From Scytonema millei VB511283 (GTDB lineage Bacteria > Cyanobacteriota > Cyanobacteriia > Cyanobacteriales > Chroococcidiopsidaceae), in NCBI RefSeq assembly GCF_000817735.3, contig NZ_JTJC03000006.1, forward strand, positions 259,783-323,782: DNA of 64,000 nucleotides, read 5' to 3'. Positions 34,402 through 42,920 of this stretch are shown here, in pieces (positions within the stretch are counted from its first letter, which is position 1; the number at the start of each line of letters is the position of its first letter). The translations under genes were made by a program, and so were the position numbers. The notes under the pieces were generated by a model. That model was given only the letters and a program-made list of their open reading frames with translations, had not been told where the DNA came from and searched no databases.

Positions 34402-36381
34402 TTACTGTCCTTGTAAGAAAGCTTCAATTGCCTCATTCACAAGTTGAGTCATCGGTTTACCTTGACTCTCAGCCGTAGCTTTCAGCTTTGCGTAGACTGG
34501 TTCGCGTAAAGTGATGCGACGACGGGCTTTTGCCGCAGTTGCTGCATTAGCAGCCGCTTCCTGTTCGCCATTGCCATCATCTTGCAGGGCGATTTCTGGT
34601 TCCAGTGTGCCTTGAAACTCATATTTGGAGGTAAACTCTCGTAAAGAGTCAAAGCCAATGCGATCGCAAAAATCGCCAAAGCTTTCATTAGGTTGACGCG
34701 ATTGTTTGAAGTAAACCAGCAATGGTTCTAATTCTGCCTCTAGGTTATCGAGAGGCAACTTCTCTATATACACTTGCGCTAGCCTAGTTTGGTTAGCATC
34801 TGCACCCAACCATAGTTGATACGTGTTGGGACCATTGCCAACAAACCCTAGTTCTGCCATGTAGGGTCTAGCACAACCGTTAGGACACCCCGTCATCCGC
34901 ACGACGAAATGTTCCTGTCCCAAGCCCAAGCGATTTAACAACATTTCAATTCGCTGGAGGACGCTTGGCACGATCCGTTCTGACTCAGTTGTTGCTAAGC
35001 CGCATGTAGGCAAAGCCGGACAAGCCATAGAGTATCTAACCAACTGGCTGATGGCATTGGGGTCAGGTTCTACACCGTGAGTTGCAAGCAGATCTGCGAT
35101 CGCCTGTTTTTGTTCTGGGGCAATATCGCATAAAATCAGGTTTTGGTGCGGTGTCAGTCGCATCGATAAGTTGTACTGCTGCACGATTTCCCGTAAAGCA
35201 GTTCTCAAGCGAAACGACCCTTCATCCTTGATTCGACCATTTTCGACCGAAATTCCCAAAAACAATTTCCCATCACCCTGTTCGTGCCAGCCGAGGAAAT
35301 CTTCGTATTTCCACTCTGGTAGAGGCTTAGAAGCTTCTAAAGGCTTACCCAAATACTTTTCCACCATCGACCGGAATTTATCTACACCCCAGTCATCGAT
35401 CAGATATTTTAAGCGGGCATGGCGACGGTCGGTGCGATCGCCATAATCGCGTTGAGTGGCTACAATTGCTTTAACTGCATCGTATACATCAGCTTTGGCT
35501 ACATAACCAATCGAGTCGGCTAGTCGGGCAAAAGTTTCTTCTTTACCATGCGTCCGTCCTAAACCACCACCAGCGTAGATGTTAAATCCTTCTACTTCTT
35601 GCTGGTCGTTGGAAATAACTACCAAAGTTAAATCTTGAGAAAACAAATCTACGGAGTTATCACCAGGTACGGTGACGCTGCACTTAAACTTACGAGGCAT
35701 ATAGTGCGTGCCGTAGAGTGGTTCCTCGCTATCGTGGAAAATCGTCCCTGTACTATTCTTTTGCCGTGCGGCTACGACTTCAGGATTTTCTTCCGCGCTA
35801 ATGGCTTTTTCTCCATCTAGCCAAATTTCGTAATATGCCCCAGTTTGTGGCGAGAGCAACTGAGCAACATACTCGGCATATTGCCAGGCATGTTGGTAGT
35901 CTGGCTGATTTTTAAACGGAGCCGGAGGAGCCATGACGTTACGATTAATGTCACCACAGGCTCCCAGCGTCGAACCCATACTTTTAATTATGGCTGCGAT
36001 CGCGCTTTTCAGATTTCGCTTCAAAATACCATGCATCTGAAAGCCTTGCCGCGTGGTGACGCGCAAAGTTTGATTGCCGTATTCTTCAGCCAGCTTGTCC
36101 AGAGTCAAATACAATTGAACTGGTACGAACCCACCTGGGTTTTTTGTTCGTACCATAAATTGGTAGTCTTTCTCCTGACCTTTAATCCGGTTGTCGCGGT
36201 TATCTTGCTGATAAGAACCGTGAAACTTAAGAATTTGGATCGCTTCTTCGCTAAAATGAGTTGTATCTTGTAAAATTTCGGTCGCGACTGGTTCCCGCAA
36301 AAAATTGCTGCGTTCCTTAATCCCTTCAACTTTGGAAGGCTTGCGAGTTACGGGAGTGGGAGGAGTAGAAGATTTAACCAT
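34402..36381 (-). CDS. sir: ferredoxin-sulfite reductase with C-terminal ribbon-helix-helix-like tail
   Basis: A 659-residue enzyme reducing sulfite to sulfide with six electrons from ferredoxin. The siroheme/[4Fe-4S] ligands are Cys454 and Cys460 (CPALPTC) and Cys499 and Cys503 (CPNGC). Two ferredoxin-nitrite/sulfite reductase repeats precede and follow, with [13 protein letters not shown] and NAIS-type siroheme loops. After the conserved end (about residue 590) comes an Ala-rich linker, then residues 619-659 ([20 protein letters not shown] onward) resembling an Arc/CopG-type ribbon-helix-helix segment. I have not met this tail as a standard part of sulfite reductase. Confidence 0.95.
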   Translation of the reverse strand: MVKSSTPPTPVTRKPSKVEGIKERSNFLREPVATEILQDTTHFSEEAIQILKFHGSYQQDNRDNRIKGQEKDYQFMVRTKNPGGFVPVQLYLTLDKLAEEYGNQTLRVTTRQGFQMHGILKRNLKSAIAAIIKSMGSTLGACGDINRNVMAPPAPFKNQPDYQHAWQYAEYVAQLLSPQTGAYYEIWLDGEKAISAEENPEVVAARQKNSTGTIFHDSEEPLYGTHYMPRKFKCSVTVPGDNSVDLFSQDLTLVVISNDQQEVEGFNIYAGGGLGRTHGKEETFARLADSIGYVAKADVYDAVKAIVATQRDYGDRTDRRHARLKYLIDDWGVDKFRSMVEKYLGKPLEASKPLPEWKYEDFLGWHEQGDGKLFLGISVENGRIKDEGSFRLRTALREIVQQYNLSMRLTPHQNLILCDIAPEQKQAIADLLATHGVEPDPNAISQLVRYSMACPALPTCGLATTESERIVPSVLQRIEMLLNRLGLGQEHFVVRMTGCPNGCARPYMAELGFVGNGPNTYQLWLGADANQTRLAQVYIEKLPLDNLEAELEPLLVYFKQSRQPNESFGDFCDRIGFDSLREFTSKYEFQGTLEPEIALQDDGNGEQEAAANAATAAKARRRITLREPVYAKLKATAESQGKPMTQLVNEAIEAFLQGQ

Positions 36382-36572
36382 TAGAGTTGGATGCTGATTT
36401 CACAAAAATATTTCACCGCCGCTCCGGTAAATTCGATAACACCCCTACGGCTGTTTAATCTCCGGTAATTCCGTCGATTTTGTGATGAATAGACTAACTC
36501 TATAGATCCTATCACGATCGAAAAGCTGGGGCTGACTCCATTTATAAGAGTAAACAATCCCAGCTTTGAATT

Positions 36573-36602
36573 GGTAAAGGCGCACAACTGTGCGCCTTTA
36601 CC
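36573..36602. terminator. 14-bp perfect hairpin, possible terminator
   Basis: GGTAAAGGCGCACA and TGTGCGCCTTTACC flank a two-base spacer. It lies seven bases beyond the stop codon of the outer-membrane-like gene on the minus strand. No U-tract follows, so it may stabilise the 3' end rather than terminate by itself. Confidence 0.65.
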
Positions 36603-36609
36603 TCAATCG

Positions 36610-37158
36610 TTAGTTAAAGCGGTAAGCCGCACCAGCTTGAATGCTGACAGCATCAGAATCGCTGTCTCTGTAGGAATCAATACCCCACTTGGCATCACCG
36701 TAAACAACCACGTTGCTACCAACTTCAGATTCAGCACCAGCAGTTAGCACGATGGCATCTTTGTTGCCTAGAGGCGAAGAATTGCCTTCTTCGGTATTGA
36801 AGGAGTAACCGCCACCGAGATAGAGGTTGGTGTTGGGAGCAACTGGAACATCATATGTGACTAGCGGCATCAATGCAGTTGAATCGCCACCGAATAAGAT
36901 TGCACCTCTAGCAGAAATAGGCGCGTTTGGAATTGCAAATCGTCCTTGAACGTTGCCACCAACTTTAGAATCGTCATCGTATATGGGACTATCACCATCG
37001 GTAACGCCTACGGAAATACCACCACCGAGATAGTTCGCATCCGTACCATTTGTGGTAAAAGTTTGAGCTGAGGCTTTTCCTACAGGAAGAAATGTAGGAA
37101 CGATAGCCAATGCAGATAAAGCAGAAACAGTCAGAACTCTCTTGAAAAAGCGTTTCAT
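36610..37158 (-). CDS. secreted, probable outer-membrane beta-barrel protein
   Basis: I place the start at 37158 (MKRFFKRVLTVSALSALAIV); the ORF extends 29 residues further upstream without resemblance to a leader. A standard signal peptide with probable cleavage after PVGKASA is followed by about 150 residues of alternating hydrophobic strands (GGGISVGVTDGD, GNVQGRFAIPN, SARGAILFGG, LYLGGGYSFN, VVVYGDAKWGI) and a C terminus AAYRFN. These features fit a small outer-membrane barrel of the OmpA/porin-like kind. Specific function is unknown. Confidence 0.82.
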   Translation of the reverse strand: MKRFFKRVLTVSALSALAIVPTFLPVGKASAQTFTTNGTDANYLGGGISVGVTDGDSPIYDDDSKVGGNVQGRFAIPNAPISARGAILFGGDSTALMPLVTYDVPVAPNTNLYLGGGYSFNTEEGNSSPLGNKDAIVLTAGAESEVGSNVVVYGDAKWGIDSYRDSDSDAVSIQAGAAYRFN

Positions 37159-37506
37159 AGTAACTCTTGAGCCAACAAAAACTTGTGTACTTTGTGTGTC
37201 ATGAAGATGGCGTTTATGAGTCAGACTAAACAACTTCTTTGCCATTTATTACTAAGTTGTTTACTTTTCCGAAACCGTTGCCGTATCACCTTCACTACAA
37301 CTAAGGTAGCGATCGCCAATCACAACTTGCAGCAGATGTAGACTGTTAATAAACTGTCATATTATTTTTATAACGTTTGTTCAAAATAAAATTTTCACGA
37401 TATAATACAGTCAAACAAGTATAGATATGGGAACTTTTTGTCAAAGCTTTCGTCCGTGGTAGGGTGCGTTGAATAACGCACCCTACTACTTTAGATAGAC
37501 TGCACA

Positions 37507-37596
37507 ATGCCGAGTGACTCAAAAGTTTTAACTGGTTTAATGGGGTTATGTGTAGGGGATGCTTTAGGTGTTTGTAAAAAGTTAAAAGATTGCTGA
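37507..37596 (+). pseudogene. N-terminal remnant of an ADP-ribosylglycohydrolase-like gene
   Basis: An ATG at 37507 opens 29 codons encoding MPSDSKVLTGLMGLCVGDAL then GVCKKLKDC and a stop. The pattern S-K-V-L-x-G-L-x-G-L-x-V-G-D-A-L-G-V is the start of the ADP-ribosylglycohydrolase (DraG-like) family, whose proteins are roughly 250-350 residues; everything downstream is missing. The simplest reading is a gene truncated by deletion. Confidence 0.6.
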
Positions 37597-37601
37597 CATC
37601 T

Positions 37602-37685
37602 TTCCCGCACTGGATTGAACGAGTCATGGGAACAGTTCTAATTTTATTAGGATTTCGGTTAGCCTTTGCCAAAGGAACAGAATAA
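37602..37685 (+). pseudogene. C-terminal remnant resembling a LysE/RhtB-type exporter
   Basis: In another frame directly after the ADP-ribosylglycohydrolase-like start, residues PHWIERVMGTVLILLGFRLA then FAKGTE and a stop are encoded. A W-I-x-R-(V/I)-x-G-x-x-L-I-x-L-G-x-R-L-A pattern is typical of the last helix of LysE/RhtB amino acid exporters. Only about 27 residues remain, so the assignment is tentative. It suggests two genes were joined by a deletion. Confidence 0.45.
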
Positions 37686-37718
37686 TTAGATTCAGGTGAT
37701 TGAAATAGCCATATGATT

Positions 37719-37780
37719 GTAGGGGCGGGTTTGCCGAGTTATTTTATGTATATATGGATATCTCCATTAAACCCGCCCTA
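37719..37780. repeat. GTAGGGGCGGGTTT palindromic repeat
   Basis: GTAGGGGCGGGTTTGCC at the left and TTAAACCCGCCCTA at the right flank about 35 AT-rich bases. It belongs to the family also found at 20627-20656, 38154-38215 and 45191-45252. Confidence 0.8.
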
Positions 37781-37813
37781 TTAAGATTTATAGTTAATTC
37801 ACAAGAAACAATA

Positions 37814-38134
37814 TTATTTAACAGAAGCAGAAATCCAATCTAGATAAGATTGAGAACCTGCTAATATCGGAATGGCAATAATTTCAGGTACTTCGTAAGA
37901 GTGTAATTCGCGGATTTTAGCTTCTAAATTGGAAAATTGAGCTAAATCTGTTTTGATTAATAATTGCCATTCTTGTTCTTGATTAATTTCTCCCTGCCAA
38001 GTGTAAACCGACTGGATGGGGAGAATATTTACGCAAGCAGCTAACTTAGATGCTACTAAAGAAGTGGCGATCGCCTCTGCTTCTTGTGGCGATCCGGCTG
38101 TGACCAAAACTACACCGTAATTGGTATTATTCAT
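37814..38134 (-). CDS. cutA: divalent-cation tolerance protein CutA
   Basis: A 106-residue trimeric, ferredoxin-like-fold protein. It shows NYGVVLVTAGSPQEAEAIATSLVASKLAACVNILP, SVYTWQGEINQEQEWQLLIKT, and HSYEVPEIIAIPILAGSQSYLDWI, all canonical for CutA1. It binds divalent metals in vitro, but the physiological role is unsettled. GTAGGGG-type palindromic elements flank it on both sides. Confidence 0.95.
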   Translation of the reverse strand: MNNTNYGVVLVTAGSPQEAEAIATSLVASKLAACVNILPIQSVYTWQGEINQEQEWQLLIKTDLAQFSNLEAKIRELHSYEVPEIIAIPILAGSQSYLDWISASVK

Positions 38135-38153
38135 GATTTGTCTGGGTTTGTGT

Positions 38154-38215
38154 GAGGGCGGGTTTTATAAAAAATCTGACTCAAATCCCCAGATCTTAGT
38201 TAAACCCGCCCCTAC
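38154..38215. repeat. GTAGGGGCGGGTTT palindromic repeat
   Basis: GAGGGCGGGTTT (38154-38165) and AAACCCGCCCCTAC (to 38215) flank about 35 bases. It lies between mutY-like and cutA genes, on the other side of cutA from the copy at 37719. Confidence 0.8.
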
Positions 38216-38222
38216 AAATCGT

Positions 38223-38924
38223 TTATGCTGAATGTTTAATTTTGGCGTAATTGCATTGCGATCGCAACGGACAAATTCCACAACTGGGATTTCTTGCCGT
38301 ACAAACTCCCGCACCAAAATCTAATAGCGTTAAATTCCACCGACTCACATTTGTTTTAGGAGCGACATATTCAGCCGCACTCCACAGCAACTTACAACGA
38401 GATTTGACACGATTCCCCTGCAAACCAAAGAAACGCTCCAGAATCCGCGCTACGTTGGTATCCAATATCGCTAGCGGCTGTGCAAAAGCATTAGCACAAA
38501 TAGAACGCGCCGTATACAAACCAATTCCAGGCAAAGAAAGCAACTGAGCCTCTGCTGCTGGAATTTCACCATCGTACTGTTCGATAATAACTCGTACAGA
38601 TTGGTAGAGGCGATCGGCACGAAAATGCAACCCTAAAGGCTTTAATAAAATCGCAATTTCTGCTACTGATGCCGTCGCCAAATCTTTGAGAGTAGGATAT
38701 TGAATCAAAAAAGCTTCATAAATTGGAGCAACTGTATTAGCACCAGTTTTTTGCAGCAAAAACTCAGCGATGAAAATAGCATAAGGATTTGTCGTACTGC
38801 GCCAAGGAAATTCTCGCAGATTGAGAGTAGCCCAACTAGTTAACTGACGACGAAACCACTTAATTTTGTTTGCAGCCAGAAGCGATGTAAAATTTTCCTG
38901 AGATTGAGCGATCGCGCTTGTCAC
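38223..38924 (-). CDS. MutY/Nth-like HhH-GPD DNA glycosylase without NUDIX domain
   Basis: A 233-residue base-excision glycosylase. The N-terminal W..REFPWR...NPYAIFIAEFLLQKT resembles MutY, where the Glu of AEFLLQKT aligns with the catalytic Glu. The helix-hairpin-helix LPGIGLYTARSICANAF and the catalytic Asp in AILDTNVARIL follow, and the [4Fe-4S] cluster ligands are CTARNPSCGICPLRSQC (C-x6-C-x2-C-x5-C). It lacks the C-terminal NUDIX-like domain that recognises 8-oxoG, so it is shorter than MutY (about 350). It may be a mismatch glycosylase of the MIG/PDG type rather than true MutY. Confidence 0.87.
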   Translation of the reverse strand: MTSAIAQSQENFTSLLAANKIKWFRRQLTSWATLNLREFPWRSTTNPYAIFIAEFLLQKTGANTVAPIYEAFLIQYPTLKDLATASVAEIAILLKPLGLHFRADRLYQSVRVIIEQYDGEIPAAEAQLLSLPGIGLYTARSICANAFAQPLAILDTNVARILERFFGLQGNRVKSRCKLLWSAAEYVAPKTNVSRWNLTLLDFGAGVCTARNPSCGICPLRSQCNYAKIKHSA

Positions 38925-39054
38925 AACACCAGATTCCTCTCTTTCAAAAAATACTTAAACTTTGTGCCATCATTCCAATTGAGAAACAATCTTGCGCAAC
39001 AAGCAGCTTACCAAAAATTAAACTAGGGTGCGAAAATCCAAAACTACACTTTGC

Positions 39055-39170
39055 GTCTTTGCACGCCAGTTGCTACAACGGAGGGAACCTCACGCCAGTC
39101 GCCTCAACGGGGGAAACCCCCGCACGGCGCTGGCTCCGCAACGCACTGGCTCGCCTTTGCGTGACACAAT
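39055..39170. repeat. GC-rich interspersed repeat
   Basis: GCCAGTTGCTACAACGGAGG and a related CGCCAGTCGCCTCAACGGGG unit, followed by GGGGGAAACCCCCGCACGGC and GCTCCGCAACGCACTGGC. The block is more GC-rich than its surroundings and internally repetitive, resembling the interspersed elements found in many cyanobacterial genomes. Confidence 0.65.
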
Positions 39171-39218
39171 AAGCAACTCTGTAAATAGAGACACGACATA
39201 GAGCGCCTCTACAAACAT

Positions 39219-40166
39219 CTAATTAGACGACAAAGAATAGACTCGTCCATCAAATAGCAAACGTGTGATACCTTTAGACTGAAGTTGAGAACGAGTTTTT
39301 TGCAACATCCGACTATCGGGAACTTTAATCACGCGATCGCGTTTGCTAGAAAATCGCCGCGCTACCCGATGGTTATCAAATATCGGTAGAGTTTTTTGTT
39401 GGACTTCTTGCACGGGAATTTGTCCCAAATCGCCAAAATCCCTCAACGGTCGCGTAATTAATTCTGCCATGCGATCGATCACGATATAACATGTTCTCGG
39501 CAGCATTGCTTCTGACAACGGTAACACCCTGACGAAGCTTTCGACGGGCAATCGCCTTCTAATAACTGGTGTTGTCTCTTCCTCGAAATCGTCGTCTTCG
39601 TCTAGATCTTCTAAATCTTCTAAGTCTTCTAGATCGTCATCCTCATCATCTTCGTCTTCATCTTCATCGAGCAATTCTTCTCCTACCATAATTGCTGCAA
39701 TCTGGCTAGCCTCTGCGCTTACCTCCTCGCGCACTTCTTCTTCTACAGGTAGGGAAGGGTTACTAAGTAATTCTAATTGTTCCGCTAGCGGCTCGATTTC
39801 TGCTCCAGTCTTCGCTGTCGAACGCCGTTTTTTCACAGGTTTGGGGGTAGGGGCTTCAACAACTGGTTCGGGTTCAGATATTGTTTTTAGTATGGGTGCT
39901 TCTAGGGTGGGTGAGGGTACTTCTACCACAGGGGAAGCGATCGCTGTTACCTCTTCTCTCTCTGCTCCCCCAGGAGTCCGAGCCGCCCGTTTGGCTGCAA
40001 TAAGCGTTTCATACTCATCTTCTGGCAAAGTCACTTTCAAGAAGCGACTAATCGTAGAGTTGCTCACCCCATAGCGATCTGCTAGCGTTGATGTTGTCTC
40101 TCCTGTATTGCGATACAAATCTAAAATTTCTGTTCTGTCAGCTTCCGTTAATTTTTTGACCGTCAT
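39219..40166 (-). CDS. helix-turn-helix protein with long acidic linker
   Basis: I choose the start at 40166 (MTVKKLTEADRTEILDLYRN), giving 315 residues; the ORF could begin at 40196. The N-terminal 60 residues are a resolvase/transposase-like HTH (STLADRYGVSNSTISRFLK). A long low-complexity, Pro/Glu-rich segment follows, including a stretch of nearly 30 residues composed mostly of Asp, Glu and Leu (EDEDEDDEDDDLEDLEDLED in the middle). A conserved-looking C-terminal domain (about residues 205-315: VESFVRVLPLSEAMLPRTCY, then FDNHRVARRFSSKRDRVIKV) ends the protein. No transposase active site is present. Function is unknown; I infer a DNA- or RNA-binding regulator. Confidence 0.75.
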   Translation of the reverse strand: MTVKKLTEADRTEILDLYRNTGETTSTLADRYGVSNSTISRFLKVTLPEDEYETLIAAKRAARTPGGAEREEVTAIASPVVEVPSPTLEAPILKTISEPEPVVEAPTPKPVKKRRSTAKTGAEIEPLAEQLELLSNPSLPVEEEVREEVSAEASQIAAIMVGEELLDEDEDEDDEDDDLEDLEDLEDLDEDDDFEEETTPVIRRRLPVESFVRVLPLSEAMLPRTCYIVIDRMAELITRPLRDFGDLGQIPVQEVQQKTLPIFDNHRVARRFSSKRDRVIKVPDSRMLQKTRSQLQSKGITRLLFDGRVYSLSSN

Positions 40167-40339
40167 ACTCCAGTTTCCCCTCAGCCCGCTTCTCATTACT
40201 AGAATTGGCGATTGCGGCTCGATATTCGCTCTTGTCTCTACAGCACCAATGGCAAAAGTGGTTTTAGGTTAAGCCCGATCGAGCGCCTACCAATTCCAGC
40301 CAGAACACTGCTGCATTCAATTTTAGCGGTACTTTGATT

Positions 40340-40495
40340 CTCATTGGGCATTGGTCATTGGTCATTTGTTGACGGTTGACGGTTGACGGTTGTTGGTTGT
40401 TGGTTGGTGGTTGGTGGTTGGTAGTTATTGGTTGATGGTTGTCGCTCCTCTACTCCTCTGCTCCCTGCTCCCTGCTCCCTGATAACTGATTTATA
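40340..40495. repeat. TTGACGG/TTGGTGG heptamer arrays
   Basis: Tandem GTTGACG and GGTTGGT/GGTTGTT units (about 40370-40440), then CTCCCTG units (40462-40482), upstream of coaD. The GTG start of coaD at 40526 lies just past the repeats. Confidence 0.8.
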
Positions 40496-40525
40496 ATTTT
40501 CCAGTAACTCTGAGGCTGTTGACTA

Positions 40526-41014
40526 GTGCTAGCCATTTATCCTGGTAGCTTCGATCCAATTACCTTGGGACATCTCGACATTATCGAACGCGGCTGTCAG
40601 CTATTCGATCGCTTAGTCGTTGCCGTGTTGCGCAATCCGAATAAAACACCTATGTTCACCGTGCAGGAACGGCTAGAACAAATTCGCCTTACCACTCGTC
40701 ATTTACCTAATCTGGAAGTTGATAGCTTTGACGGACTAACCGTCAATTACGCTCAAATGCGACAAGCTAAAGCTCTCATCCGTGGTTTACGGGCAATTTC
40801 AGACTTTGAGGCTGAATTACAGATGGCTCACATCAATAAAACGCTATCATCTGAAATTGAAACTGTTTTTTTGGCGACATCAAATGAGTACAGTTTTTTA
40901 AGTAGTAGTGTGGTGAAAGAGATCGCTAAATTTGGCGGTCCCATCGACCATCTAGTCCCACCGCACATTGCTCGGGATGTTTACCGATGCCAAGCCAAAA
41001 CTCACCCAATCTAG
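40526..41014 (+). CDS. coaD: phosphopantetheine adenylyltransferase
   Basis: A 162-residue hexameric enzyme, the fourth step of coenzyme A synthesis from pantothenate. It starts at GTG (40526) with [22 protein letters not shown], which contains the T-x-G-H nucleotidyltransferase motif, then [21 protein letters not shown] and the C-terminal [18 protein letters not shown], all canonical. It overlaps the next gene by 28 bases, in another frame. Confidence 0.96.
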   Translation: MLAIYPGSFDPITLGHLDIIERGCQLFDRLVVAVLRNPNKTPMFTVQERLEQIRLTTRHLPNLEVDSFDGLTVNYAQMRQAKALIRGLRAISDFEAELQMAHINKTLSSEIETVFLATSNEYSFLSSSVVKEIAKFGGPIDHLVPPHIARDVYRCQAKTHPI

Positions 41015-41637
41015 AGCCTGAAGAGAATAGAGGCTTTCCGCCGCTAGCAGATGCTGCCGATCTAGGTAGCGGAGAAATTCAGCAGGAATTGGCTCGGCTA
41101 GAAGAAATCATTCTTTCTAGTCCCCATATTCTTCTGACGCGCAGAACGCTAGTAGATGAGGATCAGTTGCTCGATCGAATCGAACTCATTCGATCGCTTC
41201 TACCAGATGTGATACAACAAGCACAAGCGATCGTCGCGCAAAGACAGGAAATTCTCTTGCAGGCAGAACAAGAAGCCGATGAAATTATTCAGACGGCACA
41301 GTCACAGGCAGCCCAGATTATCGATCGGACGACTATAGTACAACAAGCTGACCTTTCAGCTAGGCAACTCCAGCAGCAAGTTCAACAAGAGTGCTTATTA
41401 GCGCAAGCAGAAAATTTGCAACAAATCGATCGCCTGCGTCAAGAAGCGGAACGGCAAATTGAGCGGATGCGACAAGAGGCAATTATGGAGGCAGAGGATA
41501 TTCTACGCGGTGCGGATGATTATGCCGATGCTGTGCTTAATAGTTTGGAGCAGCAACTTACCGAAGCACTCCGCATCATCTACAACGGACGACGGCAGTT
41601 GCAACCAGATGAAACACAGCAGCGGAAATCCGCTTGA
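40987..41637 (+). CDS. coiled-coil protein, DivIVA/ATP-synthase b-like
   Basis: A 216-residue hydrophilic protein, mostly coiled coil. The middle third (residues about 85-180) is [20 protein letters not shown], then [20 protein letters not shown] and [20 protein letters not shown], close to the helical repeats of DivIVA and F-type ATPase b subunits. The N-terminal segment [32 protein letters not shown] looks like a small conserved domain. It has no membrane anchor. The 28-base overlap with coaD suggests co-expression. A role in cell shape or septum biology is possible but is inference. Confidence 0.75.
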   Translation: MPSQNSPNLEPEENRGFPPLADAADLGSGEIQQELARLEEIILSSPHILLTRRTLVDEDQLLDRIELIRSLLPDVIQQAQAIVAQRQEILLQAEQEADEIIQTAQSQAAQIIDRTTIVQQADLSARQLQQQVQQECLLAQAENLQQIDRLRQEAERQIERMRQEAIMEAEDILRGADDYADAVLNSLEQQLTEALRIIYNGRRQLQPDETQQRKSA

Positions 41638-41846
41638 ATCAGTTATCAGTTATCAGTTATCAGTCATCAGTTATCAGTCATCAGGGAGCAGTTAATTCCG
41701 ACTGCCGACTTACGACTTCAGTTATCAGTTATCAGTTATCAGTCATCAGGGAGCAGTTAATTCCGACTGCCGACTTACGACTTCAGTTATCAGTTATCAG
41801 TTATCAGGGAGCAGTTAATTCCGACTTACGACTTACGACTTACGAC
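41638..41846. repeat. large array of ATCAGTT / ACTTACG heptamers
   Basis: About 210 bases of alternating CAGTTAT units and GACTTAC units with three near-copies of a larger module (CAGGGAGCAGTTAATTCCGA recurs near 41682, 41748 and 41807). It lies between convergent genes, reaches the AI-2E gene stop codon, and shows how heptamer arrays are themselves duplicated as larger blocks. Confidence 0.9.
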
Positions 41847-42920
41847 TTACGGCTTACTTATTGCTTTGCCTTCAGCTAATAATTTCGGTCGTAAATATAG
41901 GTTTTCTAATAGTACTGATGCTCCAGCAATCCAGGGTGGTACGATGACAGCTCCTAGAATCCCGAGAACTTGGGTTCCTCCCAAAACAGCTAGTAGTTGA
42001 TAGAGTGGATGGACTTGGACGGAGGAGCCAACAAGTAGGGGATCGAGAACGTAGGTTTCTAGGTTCTGGACGATGATAAATAACAATAATACCCACAAAA
42101 ACGTCCAGCCACCTTGGGAAATGGCAACGACTAAAGCCGGAATTACACCTAAGATGGGTCCGAGAAAAGGAATTAAATTAGTAAAGCCAGCGATCGCTCC
42201 TAAAGCTAGGGCAAATTCTGATAAACCTAAAATTCCCAAACCGATTGTAATGGCAACGGATAAAATTGCTGAAACCAAGACTCGACCTTGAATGTATCCT
42301 CCCATACGGCGGGCGATTGGTTCGACTTGCTCGGCGAGGCGATCGTTCCACGGTTGGGGAAATAAATTGACTAAACCTGAAATTAAATTTTCCCTCCCAG
42401 CAACCATATAGCCTGAAAGCAAAAACGCCAGAATTAAGTTAAATATTCCGCCTAAAATTCCGGTAGTGATGTCGTAGGAACTGACTAATAATTGTTGACC
42501 GGAGCGAATTATCCACCCAGTTAATGCTTGCAGGTCAAAAAACTGCTCGATCTCCGATTCAGTAATTCCCAATTTGAGCGCGAATTGTTCTACCAATTCA
42601 AAAAGATTGTCGATATAAAGCGGCAGTATTCTCACCAAAGTTTCGATCTGAGCGATCAGGGTAGGACCGACGAGTAAACCGACTCCAGTTAAGCCAGCCA
42701 CTAAAGTGAGATATACGCTAATGACTGCCAGCCAGCGGGGAAACCGCCATTTTTCTGCTATGGTGACAATAGGCGCGATCGCGGCTGCTAAGACAACAGC
42801 AATCATCAAAGTTACTAATAAGCCCCGGAGTTGCCACAACAAAATTGCCAAAAAGATAGTGGCAACGAGGAGTAGCAAGTTAGATACAGACAACAAAGGA
42901 CGATTTAATTGCGATGCCAT
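41847..42920 (-). CDS. AI-2E family transporter (PerM-like)
   Basis: A 357-residue membrane protein with the seven to eight helices of the AI-2E/PerM family: paired helices at about residues 12-50, one near 65-85, a long soluble linker with LFELVEQFALKLGITESEIEQ, and a C-terminal block with FTNLIPFLGPILGVIPALVVA, the PFLGP family hallmark, and QLLAVLGGTQVLGILGAV. The N-terminal MASQLNRP overlaps the cysS 3' end by 16 bases. Substrates differ in the family; autoinducer-2 export should not be assumed. Confidence 0.9.
   Translation of the reverse strand: MASQLNRPLLSVSNLLLLVATIFLAILLWQLRGLLVTLMIAVVLAAAIAPIVTIAEKWRFPRWLAVISVYLTLVAGLTGVGLLVGPTLIAQIETLVRILPLYIDNLFELVEQFALKLGITESEIEQFFDLQALTGWIIRSGQQLLVSSYDITTGILGGIFNLILAFLLSGYMVAGRENLISGLVNLFPQPWNDRLAEQVEPIARRMGGYIQGRVLVSAILSVAITIGLGILGLSEFALALGAIAGFTNLIPFLGPILGVIPALVVAISQGGWTFLWVLLLFIIVQNLETYVLDPLLVGSSVQVHPLYQLLAVLGGTQVLGILGAVIVPPWIAGASVLLENLYLRPKLLAEGKAISKP

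Larger units (their letters stand above)
37159..37813. other. gene-poor region with gene remnants and a palindromic repeat
   Basis: About 650 bases upstream of the outer-membrane-like gene. It includes its promoter region, the broken fragments described separately (37507-37596 and 37602-37685) and a GTAGGGGCGGGTTT-type palindrome (37719-37780). A 108-codon minus-strand ORF (37346-37672) overlaps the fragments and is not credited. Confidence 0.6.

Noticed and set aside
37346-37672. 108-codon minus-strand ORF
   Set aside because: It is antisense to recognisable remnants of two genes and has a composition unlike a protein; the plus-strand reading explains the conservation.
40166-40196. Transposase annotation for the HTH-acidic protein
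   Set aside because: Only the N-terminal HTH resembles transposases; no DDE or serine/tyrosine recombinase residues and no terminal inverted repeats are present.
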